From Nitrospira sp. (lineage in GTDB: Bacteria; Nitrospirota; Nitrospiria; Nitrospirales; UBA8639), in assembly GCA_011523385.1 (NCBI GenBank), contig WTGX01000004.1, forward strand, positions 278,573 through 342,572: 64,000 nt of DNA, given 5' to 3'. A program made the position numbers and the translations under genes. A model generated the notes under the pieces. That model saw only the letters and a program-made list of their open reading frames with translations. It was not told where the DNA came from and made no database searches. Shown here piece after piece: positions 56,171 to 64,000 of this stretch. Within the stretch, counting starts at the first letter, position 1. Every line of letters starts with the position of its first letter.

Positions 56171-56202
56171 GAAGGCCCGGGGGAATACTCCCTCGGGCCT
56201 TC
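56171..56202 (-). terminator. Rho-independent terminator of groEL
   Basis: Inverted repeat GAAGGCCCGGGGG-AATACT-CCCTCGGGCCTTC with one bulged base. Read on the minus strand, the stem is followed by GTTTTTTATG. It lies about 57 bases after the groEL stop codon. Confidence 0.85.
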
Positions 56203-56259
56203 GAGCTTGCTTTGCCAGCAGACCAAGCTGGCATGTCGAACTTAAACACGTCAGCGTTC

Positions 56260-57900
56260 TTACATCATGCCGCCCATACCGCCCATGCCGTGGTCATGGC
56301 CGCCCATGCCGGCCGGTTCTTTCTTTTCTTCCGGCAGGTCGGTCACGGTGACCTCGGTGGTGAGCATCAACCCGGCGACGCTCGCGGCGTTTTGTAAGGC
56401 GCACCGCGTGACTTTGGTCGGGTCGATGACGCCGGCATCTACCAGGTCGACGTATTCGTCGGTGGCGGCGTTGTACCCGTTGCTGGCCTTGGCCGTGCGG
56501 ACTTTGTCCACGACGATCGAGCCTTCGACGCCCGCGTTCTCCGCGATCAGCCTAATCGGCTCTTCACACGCCCGCCGGACGATGTTGACGCCGAATTGTT
56601 GATCGCCGTCCAACTTCATTTTTTCCAACGCGGGAACGGACCGGAGCAGCGCCACGCCGCCGCCGGGGACGATCCCTTCCTCTACGGCCGCTTTGGTCGC
56701 GTGCAACGCGTCTTCCACGCGGGCCTTCTTTTCCTTCATTTCGGTTTCCGTCGCGGCCCCGACGTTGATGACCGCCACGCCGCCCACGATCTTCGCCAAC
56801 CGCTCTTGCAGCTTTTCCCGGTCGTAATCCGACGTGGTTTCCTCAATCTGCGCCTTGATCTGTTTGACCCGGCCTTCGATCTTCTTGGGGTCGCCGGCGC
56901 CTTCCACGATCGTGGTGTTGTCCTTGTCGATGGTCACCCGCTTGGCGCGACCGAGGTCCGTGAGTTTCACGTTCTCCAGTTTCACGCCCACTTCCTCGGA
57001 AATGACCTGGCCGCCGGTCAGGATGGCGATGTCTTCCAGCATGGCTTTCCGGCGATCACCGAACCCGGGGGCTTTGACTGCGGCAATGTTCAGAGTCCCG
57101 CGCAGTTTGTTCACGACCAGGGTCGCCAGGGCCTCGCCTTCGACGTCTTCGGCCACGATGATGAGCGGTTTGCCCATTTTGGCCACTTGCTCCAGGATGG
57201 GGAGCAGGTCCTTCATGGCGCTGATTTTCTTTTCGTGGATGAGCAGGAACGCATCTTCGAGGGAGGATTCCATGCGTTCGGCATTGGTAACGAAGTAGGG
57301 GGAGATGTACCCGCGGTCGAATTGCATGCCTTCGACCACGTCCAGCGAGGTGCTCATGGACTTGGCTTCTTCCACGGTAATGACGCCGTCTTTGCCGACC
57401 TTGTCCATGGCTTCGGCAATCAGGTCGCCGATGGTCTCGTCGTTGTTCGCGGAAATGGCGCCGATTTGCCCGATCTCCTTCTTGTCCTGACAGGGCTTGC
57501 TGAGCTTCTTCAACTCCGTGGTGGCCGTTTCAACGGCCTTCTCGATCCCACGCTTCAATTCCATGGGGTTCGCGCCGGCGCTGAGATGTTTGACGCCTTC
57601 GCGGAAAATGGCCTGGGCCAACACCGTGGCGGTCGTGGTGCCGTCACCGGCCACGTCGCTGGTTTTGCTGGCCACTTCCTTGACCAATTGGGCACCCATG
57701 TTTTGATAGGGGTCTTTCAGATCGATTTCCTTGGCGACGGTCACGCCGTCTTTGGTGATCGTGGGCGCGCCGAATTTCTTGTCCAGGATGGCGTTCCGCC
57801 CCTTCGGGCCCAACGTGGCCTTCACCGCGTTGGCCAACTGGTTCACGCCCTGGAGAATCGCGCTCCTGGCTTGATCACTATACAGTAGCTGCTTTGACAT
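56260..57900 (-). CDS. groEL: Chaperonin GroEL (Hsp60)
   Basis: Large subunit of the ATP-driven folding chamber in the cytoplasm. The 546-residue protein is typical throughout: [30 protein letters not shown] near the N-terminus, the ATP-site motif [15 protein letters not shown] (about 86-100), [13 protein letters not shown] (about 403-415), and a C-terminal GGM-rich tail (GMGGMGGMM) with an unusual GGHDHG insert. GGAGGAAC precedes the ATG. It follows groES after 61 bases on the same strand, and ends at a clear terminator. Confidence 0.98.
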   Translation of the reverse strand: MSKQLLYSDQARSAILQGVNQLANAVKATLGPKGRNAILDKKFGAPTITKDGVTVAKEIDLKDPYQNMGAQLVKEVASKTSDVAGDGTTTATVLAQAIFREGVKHLSAGANPMELKRGIEKAVETATTELKKLSKPCQDKKEIGQIGAISANNDETIGDLIAEAMDKVGKDGVITVEEAKSMSTSLDVVEGMQFDRGYISPYFVTNAERMESSLEDAFLLIHEKKISAMKDLLPILEQVAKMGKPLIIVAEDVEGEALATLVVNKLRGTLNIAAVKAPGFGDRRKAMLEDIAILTGGQVISEEVGVKLENVKLTDLGRAKRVTIDKDNTTIVEGAGDPKKIEGRVKQIKAQIEETTSDYDREKLQERLAKIVGGVAVINVGAATETEMKEKKARVEDALHATKAAVEEGIVPGGGVALLRSVPALEKMKLDGDQQFGVNIVRRACEEPIRLIAENAGVEGSIVVDKVRTAKASNGYNAATDEYVDLVDAGVIDPTKVTRCALQNAASVAGLMLTTEVTVTDLPEEKKEPAGMGGHDHGMGGMGGMM

Positions 57901-57961
57901 AATGTTCCTCCATCAAATTAAAGTCATGCTTGAATTTTGTTCTGCGGGATTGGTCAAATTA

Positions 57962-58276
57962 TCAGGAATCGACGAACACTCCGAGGATGTCTTCTTCTCT
58001 CAGGATCAGGCAGTCGTCGTTTTCGATCCTGATTTTGGTTCCGGAATACTTGTCGAAAAGGACCTGGTCGCCGACTTTCAGGCTTTTGACCTCTTTTCCG
58101 ACACCTTCAACCGTTCCGCGTTGGGGTTTTTCCCTGGCGGAGTCTGGCACGTAAATGCCGCCGGCCGTGCGTTCGAGTTCTTCCGTATAGGTCACGAAGA
58201 TACGGTCGCCAAGGGGCAAAAAGCCTTTGGCCGCCGTGCCCTTGGTTTCTTCTTTTTCCTTGGTTTGTGTGGCCAT
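57962..58276 (-). CDS. groES: Co-chaperonin GroES (Hsp10)
   Basis: The lid of the GroEL chamber. The 104-residue protein starts at the ATG at 58276, which has an ideal AAAGGAGG upstream; a longer frame beginning further upstream is ruled out by this. After a short charged lead (ATQTKEKEETKGTAAKG) comes LPLGDRIFVTYTEELERTAGGIYVPDSAREKPQRGTV, with the mobile loop. KVGDQVLFDKYSGTKIRI and the C-terminal REEDILGVF follow. No CIRCE element was found upstream, which fits control by the RpoH encoded next door rather than HrcA. Confidence 0.97.
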   Translation of the reverse strand: MATQTKEKEETKGTAAKGFLPLGDRIFVTYTEELERTAGGIYVPDSAREKPQRGTVEGVGKEVKSLKVGDQVLFDKYSGTKIRIENDDCLILREEDILGVFVDS

Positions 58277-58459
58277 GTGACAACTTCCTCCTTTGGTTAA
58301 TAGTCTCGGCTTTTGACGTGTGATAATTGGATGATTGTGTTTCGAAATCCTGAAATTGAGGACTTCATGCAATGGTCAAGGCAACAGGTAAGGCCTGTTT
58401 TCCAAAAGTCAAGCTCCGGAAACGAAAAAATGTGAATAATTGGCAGAGGAGTGGGAGGC

Positions 58460-59506
58460 TCAGTTCCGCAAGGCGTCGAAATCCTGCAATTCGGCCTTCA
58501 TGAACTCACGCAACCGCTTGATTATTCTGGCTTCCAACTGTCTGGACCGTTCCTTGGTGATCGAATACTTCCGGCCGATTTCTTCGAGCGTCAACGGGGT
58601 TTCCGACAACAAGCGGTTCCGCAGGATATCCTCGTCTCGCTCGTCGAGGGTTTTTGAAAATTCTCCGATTTTTTTCCTGAAAAGCAGCATCAATTCCTTC
58701 TTTGCGATGATGTCGTCCACCCGGGGCGTGGGGGCTGGGAGCAAATCGAGGAACGTCCCTTCTTCCTTGTCTTTGCTGATAGGCTGGTCGAGGGACAGCT
58801 CCCAGCTTCCCAACCGCTGATCCATTTCCAGCACGTCCCGTTCCCGCACCTGGAGACGGTCGGCAATGAGTTTGGCATCCGGCACGAATCCTTCCCGCTC
58901 CAGTTTGGCCTTTTCCTTTTTCAGGTTGTAGAAGAGTTTTCGCTGTTCCTGGGTCGTGCCGATCTTGACCAGTCGATGAGATTGCAACAGGTACCGGAGG
59001 ATATAGGCCCTGACCCACCACGCGGCATACGCGTAGAAGCGGACGTTGCGGGACACGTCGAATTTTTTGATGGCCTGCATCAGACCGACGTTCCCTTCCT
59101 GGATGAGGTCCATCTGGTCGGCACCGGTATGCCCGTATTCCGAAGCGATGGCCACCGACACTCGCAGGTTGGACAGGATCAGTTTGACCGCCGCGTCCCG
59201 GCTGCCCATGACCTGATATTCATGGAAGAGCTGTAATTCTTCTTCTTTGGAAAGAAACGGGTAGCGACGGACCTCAACGAGATACCGGCCCAATGCCGTG
59301 GTGGGCACAAGTTCCGTGGACTCGGCCTGCTCGACGTCACCGGCTTCCGCCGCCTCGCCTGCTTCTACCGCGTTGTCGGAAGGATCGTCCTCTTCCTCAG
59401 GCTCAAACACCAATTCAGCCTCGACAGAGGATGAACGCTTTCCCTCTTGTAGGGGACGGCCCCTGTGCCGTCCCGAAAGGTTCTCGTCTTGGTGAGAAGC
59501 AGGCAT
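58460..59506 (-). CDS. rpoH: RNA polymerase sigma factor of the RpoH (sigma-32) type
   Basis: Heat-shock sigma factor. The 348-residue protein has region 1.2 (TALGRYLVEVRRYPFLSKEEELQLF, about 70-95) and region 2 with the core-binding and -10 elements (NLRVSVAIASEYGHTGADQMDLIQEGNVGLMQAIKKFD...RFYAYAAWWVRAYILRYLLQSHRLV). The RpoH-box-like QRKLFYNLKK (about 185) stands out. Region 4 has TLEEIGRKYSITKERSRQLEARIIKRLREFM. The first 65 residues are acidic, unlike standard RpoH, and contain a stretch encoded by a dispersed palindromic repeat (59448-59474). The real start may therefore lie downstream, for example a TTG or GTG codon near 59408-59412. It lies just upstream of groES-groEL on the same strand. 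Confidence 0.88.
   Translation of the reverse strand: MPASHQDENLSGRHRGRPLQEGKRSSSVEAELVFEPEEEDDPSDNAVEAGEAAEAGDVEQAESTELVPTTALGRYLVEVRRYPFLSKEEELQLFHEYQVMGSRDAAVKLILSNLRVSVAIASEYGHTGADQMDLIQEGNVGLMQAIKKFDVSRNVRFYAYAAWWVRAYILRYLLQSHRLVKIGTTQEQRKLFYNLKKEKAKLEREGFVPDAKLIADRLQVRERDVLEMDQRLGSWELSLDQPISKDKEEGTFLDLLPAPTPRVDDIIAKKELMLLFRKKIGEFSKTLDERDEDILRNRLLSETPLTLEEIGRKYSITKERSRQLEARIIKRLREFMKAELQDFDALRN
59448..59474. repeat. Palindromic repeat (TGTAGGGAC family) inside the rpoH 5' frame
   Basis: TGTAGGGGACGGC-CCCTGT-GCCGTCCC, the same unit as half of 3883-3960. Read on the minus strand it would encode a short basic stretch near residues 12-20 of the longest rpoH frame. Confidence 0.8.
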
Positions 59507-59527
59507 CAGGCTTTTAATGTAAGCAGT

Positions 59528-59551
59528 TGTAGCTGCGCCATCTCATGGCGC
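59528..59551. repeat. Palindromic repeat (TGTAGC family), single hairpin
   Basis: TGTAGCT followed by GCGCCATCTCATGGCGC and then TTTTTT. The palindrome differs from the 42509 copy in both arms in a matching way (GCGCC/GGCGC for GCGCG/CGCGC), so pairing is preserved. It lies just upstream of rpoH. The remaining gap up to 59796 shows no supported gene. Confidence 0.75.
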
Positions 59552-59796
59552 TTTTTTCCTTTTCCCGCGAGAAAGGGTTGGGTGAGGAGGGAATGTCAAT
59601 GAATGAGTGAATACATACAATGGGATAATCGTTGCAGAATTATACTCCCTGAACAAAAGAAGCACAAAATATTACCTCGCGTGTTGCTCGCAACCTTGTG
59701 TCTTCGATTGCGACGGTTCATGGCCGTGCTTTATAGTCGCAATCGTTTGGAAACGTCCTGTTTCGTTTGTGTAATCTTTTTGATCCGCGTTTACAT

Positions 59797-61005
59797 ATGA
59801 AGCCATATTCATTCAAGAATGCCCTGAAAAGCGGCCACTGGCCTTCGTTATTGGGGGCATGGCTTCATTTCGAAGTGAGTTTCGTCGTCTGGCTGTTGAT
59901 CGGCGCATTGGGCATTGCCATTGCGGAAGATTTCGCTCTAAGCGCTACTCAGAAAGGGCTGTTGGTCGCGATTCCCTTGCTCGGCGGAGCCCTGTTGCGC
60001 ATCGTGGTCGGGCCGTTCACCGATCAGTTCGGCGCGAAACGAGTGGGACTTGGCATTCTCGGGATCGAGGTGGTGGCGCTGGCGTTAGGCTGGTTGTTCG
60101 GGCAAAGCTATGCCCAAATGTTCGGGGTCGGTTTTTTGCTGGGGGCGGCGGGCGCGAGTTTTGCCGTGGCGCTGCCCGTCGCGAGCCGCGCTTATCCATC
60201 GGAGCATCAAGGGCTGGCGATGGGTATTGCCGCGACGGGAAACAGCGGAGTTCTTCTCGCTACGTTCTTTGCGCCACGTCTGGCGACTCACATTGGATGG
60301 CACGGAGTTTTTGGCCTGATGATTGTGCCGGTTCTGCTCGCGGCCATCGTGTTTGCGCTGTTCGTTCAGGAGTCGCCTTTACAAAATCAATCGAGAAAGG
60401 GCTTGGCCGCCTCGTTCCACATGGTCTTTCGGGAACGATTCATGCAGTGGTTGTGTTTCTTCTATGGGGTCACGTTCGGCGGGTTTGTCGGGTTTTCGAG
60501 CTTTTTGCCCATTTTCTTCCACGATCAGTATGGCTTGGATATGGTTGCCGCCGGGAGCCTGACGGCGTTGTGCGGGCTTGCGGGCAGTATCGCCAGGCCG
60601 GTTGGAGGCTACTGGGCCGACAGGGTCGGAGGGATCAACCTGCTCCAGGTGGGATTTCCCGCGATTGGGGGGGGCTGCGTGCTGTTGGCATGGTTGCCGC
60701 CGCCGCTTTGGGCTTTTCCCTTGACCGTGACCACCTTGCTCTTTCTGGGGTTCGGGAACGGGGTTGTCTTTCAGGTGGCGTCCTTGCGGTATCAGGACAT
60801 GATGGGAACGGCGTCGGGGTTTATCGGTGCGGCCGGTGGGCTCGGCGGATTCTTTCTTCCGTTCTGGTTTGGTCTGTTGAAGGACGTGACTGGAACGTAC
60901 GCGAGCGGGTTTCTCGTCTTTGTCGTGCTGACGGGGATTGCCACCGGCAGCGTGATTTGGATTCAACGTTCCTTGCCCCTTTCCGTCAAAGAAGAAACCT
61001 CGTAG
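59797..61005 (+). CDS. NarK-type nitrate/nitrite transporter (MFS)
   Basis: Major facilitator of the nitrate/nitrite porter family in the inner membrane, exchanging or importing nitrate or nitrite. The 402-residue protein has about twelve hydrophobic segments. Family marks are FVVWLLIGALGIAIAEDF (helix 1), the nitrate-signature-like MGIAATGNSGVLLATFFAPRLA (helix 5) and SGFIGAAGGLGGFFLPFWFG (helix 11). MFS motif GPFTDQFGAKRVG lies in loop 2-3. ATG 59797 is preferred to an in-frame ATG ten codons earlier, although neither has a good ribosome site. With nirK in the same window it points to nitrite metabolism, though the two genes are far apart. Confidence 0.87.
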   Translation: MKPYSFKNALKSGHWPSLLGAWLHFEVSFVVWLLIGALGIAIAEDFALSATQKGLLVAIPLLGGALLRIVVGPFTDQFGAKRVGLGILGIEVVALALGWLFGQSYAQMFGVGFLLGAAGASFAVALPVASRAYPSEHQGLAMGIAATGNSGVLLATFFAPRLATHIGWHGVFGLMIVPVLLAAIVFALFVQESPLQNQSRKGLAASFHMVFRERFMQWLCFFYGVTFGGFVGFSSFLPIFFHDQYGLDMVAAGSLTALCGLAGSIARPVGGYWADRVGGINLLQVGFPAIGGGCVLLAWLPPPLWAFPLTVTTLLFLGFGNGVVFQVASLRYQDMMGTASGFIGAAGGLGGFFLPFWFGLLKDVTGTYASGFLVFVVLTGIATGSVIWIQRSLPLSVKEETS

Positions 61006-61168
61006 CCGGTTTTCGTGGGCGGCAATTCGTATGCTTTCCATTGACAAGGCGAGTAGAAACCCCATAACTTAAGGTTTGTTTGGGTTCAGGAGGGCAGAAG
61101 AACTACTGTCAAAATAGTCAACGACACCAGATTCTGGCATTCCCGCGGAAGCGGGAATCCAGAGCATG

Positions 61169-61225
61169 TGTAGCGGCCGCATCTCATGCGGCCAACGAAA
61201 CGCGCCATGAGATGGCGCGGCTACA
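61169..61225. repeat. Paired palindromic repeat (TGTAGC family), two hairpins in opposite orientation
   Basis: TGTAGC-GGCCGCATCTCATGCGGCC, eight bases, then GCGCCATGAGATGGCGC-GGCTACA. The two halves face each other, so the whole unit can also pair end to end (TGTAGC with GCTACA). It is flanked by GTCATTCCCGACATTTG-like repeat sequence up to the ribBA start; no FMN riboswitch was recognised there. Confidence 0.85.
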
Positions 61226-61295
61226 AAGGCAAAGACTCTGGATTCCCGATTACAAATGTCGGGAATGACAGGAGGGGGAGTCGCGGATTGCATCC

Positions 61296-62501
61296 ATGAC
61301 GACCGTTTTTAATACCATCGACGAAGCCCTTGAGGATATTCGTGCCGGGAAATTCGTGATCCTGGTAGACGATGAGGATCGCGAAAACGAGGGCGACCTG
61401 GTGATCGCCGCCGAATCCGTGACTCCGGAAGCCGTCAATTTCATGGCCATACATGCCCGGGGGCTCATCTGTCTGACCCTCACGTCCAACCGGGCGGACC
61501 AACTGAATTTGCATCCCCAGACTGCGGAAAATACCGCGCCGTTCGGTACGGCGTTTACCGTGTCCATCGATGCCTCGCGAGACGTGACGACGGGGATTTC
61601 GGCCGCCGACCGGGCGACGACGATTCGCATGGCTGTCGATCCCTCATGCAAACCCTCGGATTTCACGAGACCGGGACACATTTTCCCTTTGCGGGCTCAT
61701 AATGGCGGCGTACTGAAGCGGGCGGGGCAGACCGAAGGGTCCGTTGATTTGGCCCGGATGGCCGGCAGGTATCCGGCCGGGGTCATTTGCGAGATCATGA
61801 ACGACGACGGAACCATGGCCAGGGTGCCCGACTTGATGGTTTTTGCCAAGCGACATGCCCTCAAGATCGTTACCATTAAGGATCTCATTCAACATCGGTT
61901 GTCGCGCGAGACTTTCGTCAAAAAGTCCGTGAGCGCGGAGTTGCCCACGATTTTTGGGAATTTTGAAGCCTGGGTCTTTGAGAATGAGTTGGATAGCGGC
62001 ACGCACATGGCTTTGGTTAAGGGCCGCATCGATGAATCGCCCACACTGGTCCGCGTGCACTCCGGCTGTCTCACGTCGGACGTCTTCGGCTCCTTGCGGT
62101 GCGATTGTCGCGAGCAACTCCATCGTGCCATGGCCTTTATCGAGAAGGAAGGCAAAGGGGTGTTGCTGTATTTGAACCAGGAGGGGAGAGGCATCGGGTT
62201 GCTGAATAAAATCAAAGCGTATCACCTCCAGGACCAGGGCAGCGATACCGTCGAAGCCAACCTCAAGCTGGGGTTTAAACCGGACTTGCGGGATTACGGT
62301 ATCGGCGCGCAGATCCTGGTCACTTTGGGACTCAGGCAGATCCGTCTCATGACGAATAACCCCCGGAAAATCGTCGGCATCGAAGGCTATGGCTTGAAGG
62401 TCGTCGAACGGGTCCCCATTGAAATCGATCCCCAGGAAACGAACGTCCATTACCTGCGAACGAAAAAAAGCAAACTGGGGCACATCCTAAACAACGTCTG
62501 A
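61296..62501 (+). CDS. ribBA: Bifunctional DHBP synthase / GTP cyclohydrolase II
   Basis: Makes both precursors of riboflavin: 3,4-dihydroxy-2-butanone 4-phosphate from ribulose 5-phosphate, and the pyrimidine from GTP. In 401 residues the RibB half (about 1-205) carries [16 protein letters not shown] and the RibA half (about 206-401) carries [23 protein letters not shown] with the zinc-binding Cys residues, plus NQEGRGIGL and TNNPRKI. All expected motifs are intact. Start ATG 61296 gives the usual N-terminus ([25 protein letters not shown]). It heads a riboflavin gene group with ribH and is followed by nusB, a common arrangement. Confidence 0.96.
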   Translation: MTTVFNTIDEALEDIRAGKFVILVDDEDRENEGDLVIAAESVTPEAVNFMAIHARGLICLTLTSNRADQLNLHPQTAENTAPFGTAFTVSIDASRDVTTGISAADRATTIRMAVDPSCKPSDFTRPGHIFPLRAHNGGVLKRAGQTEGSVDLARMAGRYPAGVICEIMNDDGTMARVPDLMVFAKRHALKIVTIKDLIQHRLSRETFVKKSVSAELPTIFGNFEAWVFENELDSGTHMALVKGRIDESPTLVRVHSGCLTSDVFGSLRCDCREQLHRAMAFIEKEGKGVLLYLNQEGRGIGLLNKIKAYHLQDQGSDTVEANLKLGFKPDLRDYGIGAQILVTLGLRQIRLMTNNPRKIVGIEGYGLKVVERVPIEIDPQETNVHYLRTKKSKLGHILNNV

Positions 62502-62578
62502 CGAGTGTAACGTTATAGAACCCTCTCGCCGAAAAGAAAGGTGAACACCAAGGTAGAGTTTGAGGTTCTCTGTGTTGG

Positions 62579-62697
62579 GCTCTACCCCACCTAACCTCCC
62601 CTTACAAAGGGGAGGGAACAAGAAACCGTTGCACGCGCTACGTCCCATGCCGCCTTTTTCCCCTCCTTTGTAAGGAGGGGCGAGGGGAGGTAGAGGG
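62579..62697. repeat. Long dispersed inverted repeat (CTCCCCTTACAAAGGGGAG family), copy 3
   Basis: GCTCTACCCCACCTAACC with CTCCCCTTACAAAGGGGAGG, then a 41-base spacer, then the near reverse complement ending GGTAGAGGG. Same order of halves as 7714-7814. It separates ribBA from ribH and ends a few bases before an alternative GTG start of ribH. Confidence 0.85.
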
Positions 62698-62731
62698 CAG
62701 GGTGAGGGCGAAATCCCGCCTGTACATACCC

Positions 62732-63232
62732 ATGAAACCCACTGAAGGCAATTTGAATGCCCGCGAGCTGCGGTTCGGCGTCGTGGTCAGCAAATTCAAT
62801 GAATTCGTCACCGGGCGTTTGGAAGCCGCCGCGCTTGAAACGCTGAAACAACATGGTGCGCTCGAAGACAACATTCACGTCGTCCGTGTCCCCGGAGCGT
62901 TTGAAATCCCTCTGGTGGCCAGGCAGTTGGCTCAATCCAAACAGTTCGATGCCGTGATGTGTTTGGGTGCCGTCATCAAGGGAGAGACTCCTCATTTTGA
63001 TTTCATCAGTGCGGAAATGAGCAAGGGCATTGCCAGGGCCTCTTGGGAAACGGGCATTCCCGTCATCTTCGGCGTCTTGACCACGAATACCGCGGAAGAG
63101 GCGCTGGCCCGGGCCGGCACAACTGAAGTCAACCGGGGCACGGAAGCCGCGCGTACGGCTATTGAGATGGCGACTCTCATGAAAGAATTGCACGACAGCA
63201 ATCGAAAGCCGACCGGCTTCCGACGCATATGA
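62732..63232 (+). CDS. ribH: 6,7-dimethyl-8-ribityllumazine synthase
   Basis: Joins the two riboflavin precursors to form lumazine, the penultimate step. The 166-residue protein shows LRFGVVVSKFNEFVTGRLEAAALETL, VPGAFEIPLVARQLA, GAVIKGETPHFDFI and GIPVIFGVLTTNTAEEALARAG, all usual family blocks. ATG 62732 fits the family length. A GTG ten codons earlier follows directly after the long repeat and cannot be excluded, since neither start has a clear ribosome site. It is followed by nusB after six bases. Confidence 0.95.
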   Translation: MKPTEGNLNARELRFGVVVSKFNEFVTGRLEAAALETLKQHGALEDNIHVVRVPGAFEIPLVARQLAQSKQFDAVMCLGAVIKGETPHFDFISAEMSKGIARASWETGIPVIFGVLTTNTAEEALARAGTTEVNRGTEAARTAIEMATLMKELHDSNRKPTGFRRI

Positions 63233-63238
63233 TCGCAC

Positions 63239-63724
63239 ATGTCCGTGAACGTGACACAAGAAGAAGACTCATCCTTCGAACCTCGACGAGGGTATACGCG
63301 GCACGATGCGCGTGAATTGGCCCTTCAGATTCTGTTTCAATGCGATTTTCACGGATCTACCGAATTCTGGCTGGAGCAATTCTGGGCGCAACGGGATGCG
63401 TCGGAATCGGTCAGAACATTTACGTCTGAACTGGTCACCGGCGTCCGGATCCATCAAGTCGAATTGGACGATCTCATCGCCGACTATGCGCGAAATTGGA
63501 CCATCGATCGCATGCCCGTGGTGGACCGGAATATTTTGCGACAAGCGATGTATGAATTGCTCTGGGTCCCTGACGTGCCGGCGAAGGTGACGGTGGATGA
63601 AGCCTTGGAACTGGCCAAAAACTTCGCGGACGATGAAACCCGGCGCTTCGTGAATGGCGTGTTGGACCAATTCATCAAACACGAAGCACGCCTGGAGCCC
63701 AAACGCGACGCCCTCGCTTCCTGA
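63239..63724 (+). CDS. nusB: Transcription antitermination factor NusB
   Basis: RNA-binding factor that joins NusE (S10) on boxA in rRNA transcripts. The 161-residue helical protein carries RRGYTRHDARELALQILFQCDF at the start, the RNA-binding entry. RNWTIDRMPVVDRNILRQAMYELLWVPDVPAKVTVDEALELAKNFADDETRRFVNGVLDQF in the second half is characteristic. It lies six bases after ribH and is probably co-transcribed with it. Confidence 0.95.
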   Translation: MSVNVTQEEDSSFEPRRGYTRHDARELALQILFQCDFHGSTEFWLEQFWAQRDASESVRTFTSELVTGVRIHQVELDDLIADYARNWTIDRMPVVDRNILRQAMYELLWVPDVPAKVTVDEALELAKNFADDETRRFVNGVLDQFIKHEARLEPKRDALAS

Positions 63725-64000
63725 ATCTTTGGTATTTCTCCCTCGCCTTTGAGGAAGAGGGCCGGGGTGAGGGGGCGCTCTTCACGAACATCACAAGACA
63801 AGACGTTGACAATGTTCCCGCGTCCCCTTCGACAGGCTCAGGACAGGCTCAATCCCCCTTCTCAGGGAGACGGCAGACCCGCTTTCCCATGAGCAGAAAA
63901 CCGGCAGCATTCCGCTCCACCCTGATAAGGAGGGAAGGGTGGGGAGGGATTGCATTTTTCCGGTTCTAGTGCTATCTTAAGCTGGATTTGAGCCACGGAA
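63725..64000. other. Intergenic region with repeat fragments, end of window
   Basis: No gene seen. It contains GGAAGAGGGCCGGGGTGAGGG-like sequence, a CTTCGACAGGCTCAGGACAGG repeat (near 63828) related to fragments at 2887 and 43893, and CCCTGATAAGGAGGGAAGG near 63920. Confidence 0.55.

Noticed and set aside
56596..57888. A long plus-strand frame opposite groEL
   Set aside because: It is a His/Gly/Phe-rich mirror of the groEL codons with no domain and no ribosome site.
58277..58459. CIRCE (HrcA operator) upstream of groES
   Set aside because: No TTAGCACTC-9-GAGTGCTAA-like inverted repeat is present in the gap.
62502..62731. FMN riboswitch expected near riboflavin genes
   Set aside because: Neither this gap nor the one before ribBA shows the conserved RFN core; both are filled by dispersed palindromic repeats.
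1..64000. tRNA, rRNA or complete insertion sequences
   Set aside because: No cloverleaf with a GTTCRA-type arm, no rRNA sequence and no transposase frame was seen on either strand.

Overview
The window looks like chromosomal DNA of a Gram-negative, moderately GC-rich bacterium. It encodes lipobox lipoproteins, a muropeptide permease of the AmpG type, an autotransporter-like outer-membrane barrel, a two-domain copper nitrite reductase and a NarK-type nitrate/nitrite transporter. This gene mix, together with an rpoH-groES-groEL cluster, would suit a Nitrospira-like member of the Nitrospirota. That placement is inference from gene content, not a database match.

Layout. 1-7.6 kb is housekeeping and metabolism: trpE (partial), def, nirK, an FAH-family hydrolase, ampG, a PRMT-like methyltransferase and a Tll0287-like haem protein. 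The FAH-ampG-PRMT block is bracketed by a nearly identical 64-bp inverted repeat. 7.8-30.5 kb is a surface locus. A single 21-kb gene encodes a protein of about 7,000 residues made of Calx-beta-like and related beta-sandwich repeats, ending in an autotransporter-like barrel. Paralogous coiled-coil lipoproteins lie on both sides of it. A 13-base poly-G tract sits directly in front of the gene, which suggests phase variation. 30.7-41.7 kb returns to housekeeping genes: ligA, a CNNM/CorC-type membrane protein, mutS2, queG, a GCS2-type carboxylate-amine ligase and two unrecognised proteins.

41.8-56.0 kb is an accessory island of toxin-antitoxin and defence genes. It holds two vapBC-type pairs with palindromic operator-promoters, a DUF4143-type ATPase, a PIN toxin with a small downstream partner, higBA, an MmeI-like restriction-modification protein and a three-gene unit of small proteins. 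It also holds a duplicated pair of convergent small genes (one copy frameshifted) and a 1,368-residue protein. That protein fuses a HigA-like HTH to a nuclease-like domain and a long helical body, and it is the best candidate here for an undescribed defence system. 56.2-63.7 kb is core genome again: groEL, groES, rpoH, narK, ribBA, ribH and nusB.

Short palindromic dispersed repeats of at least two families occupy most intergenic gaps. One copy lies inside the 5' end of the rpoH reading frame. No tRNA, rRNA, CRISPR array or intact insertion sequence was seen.
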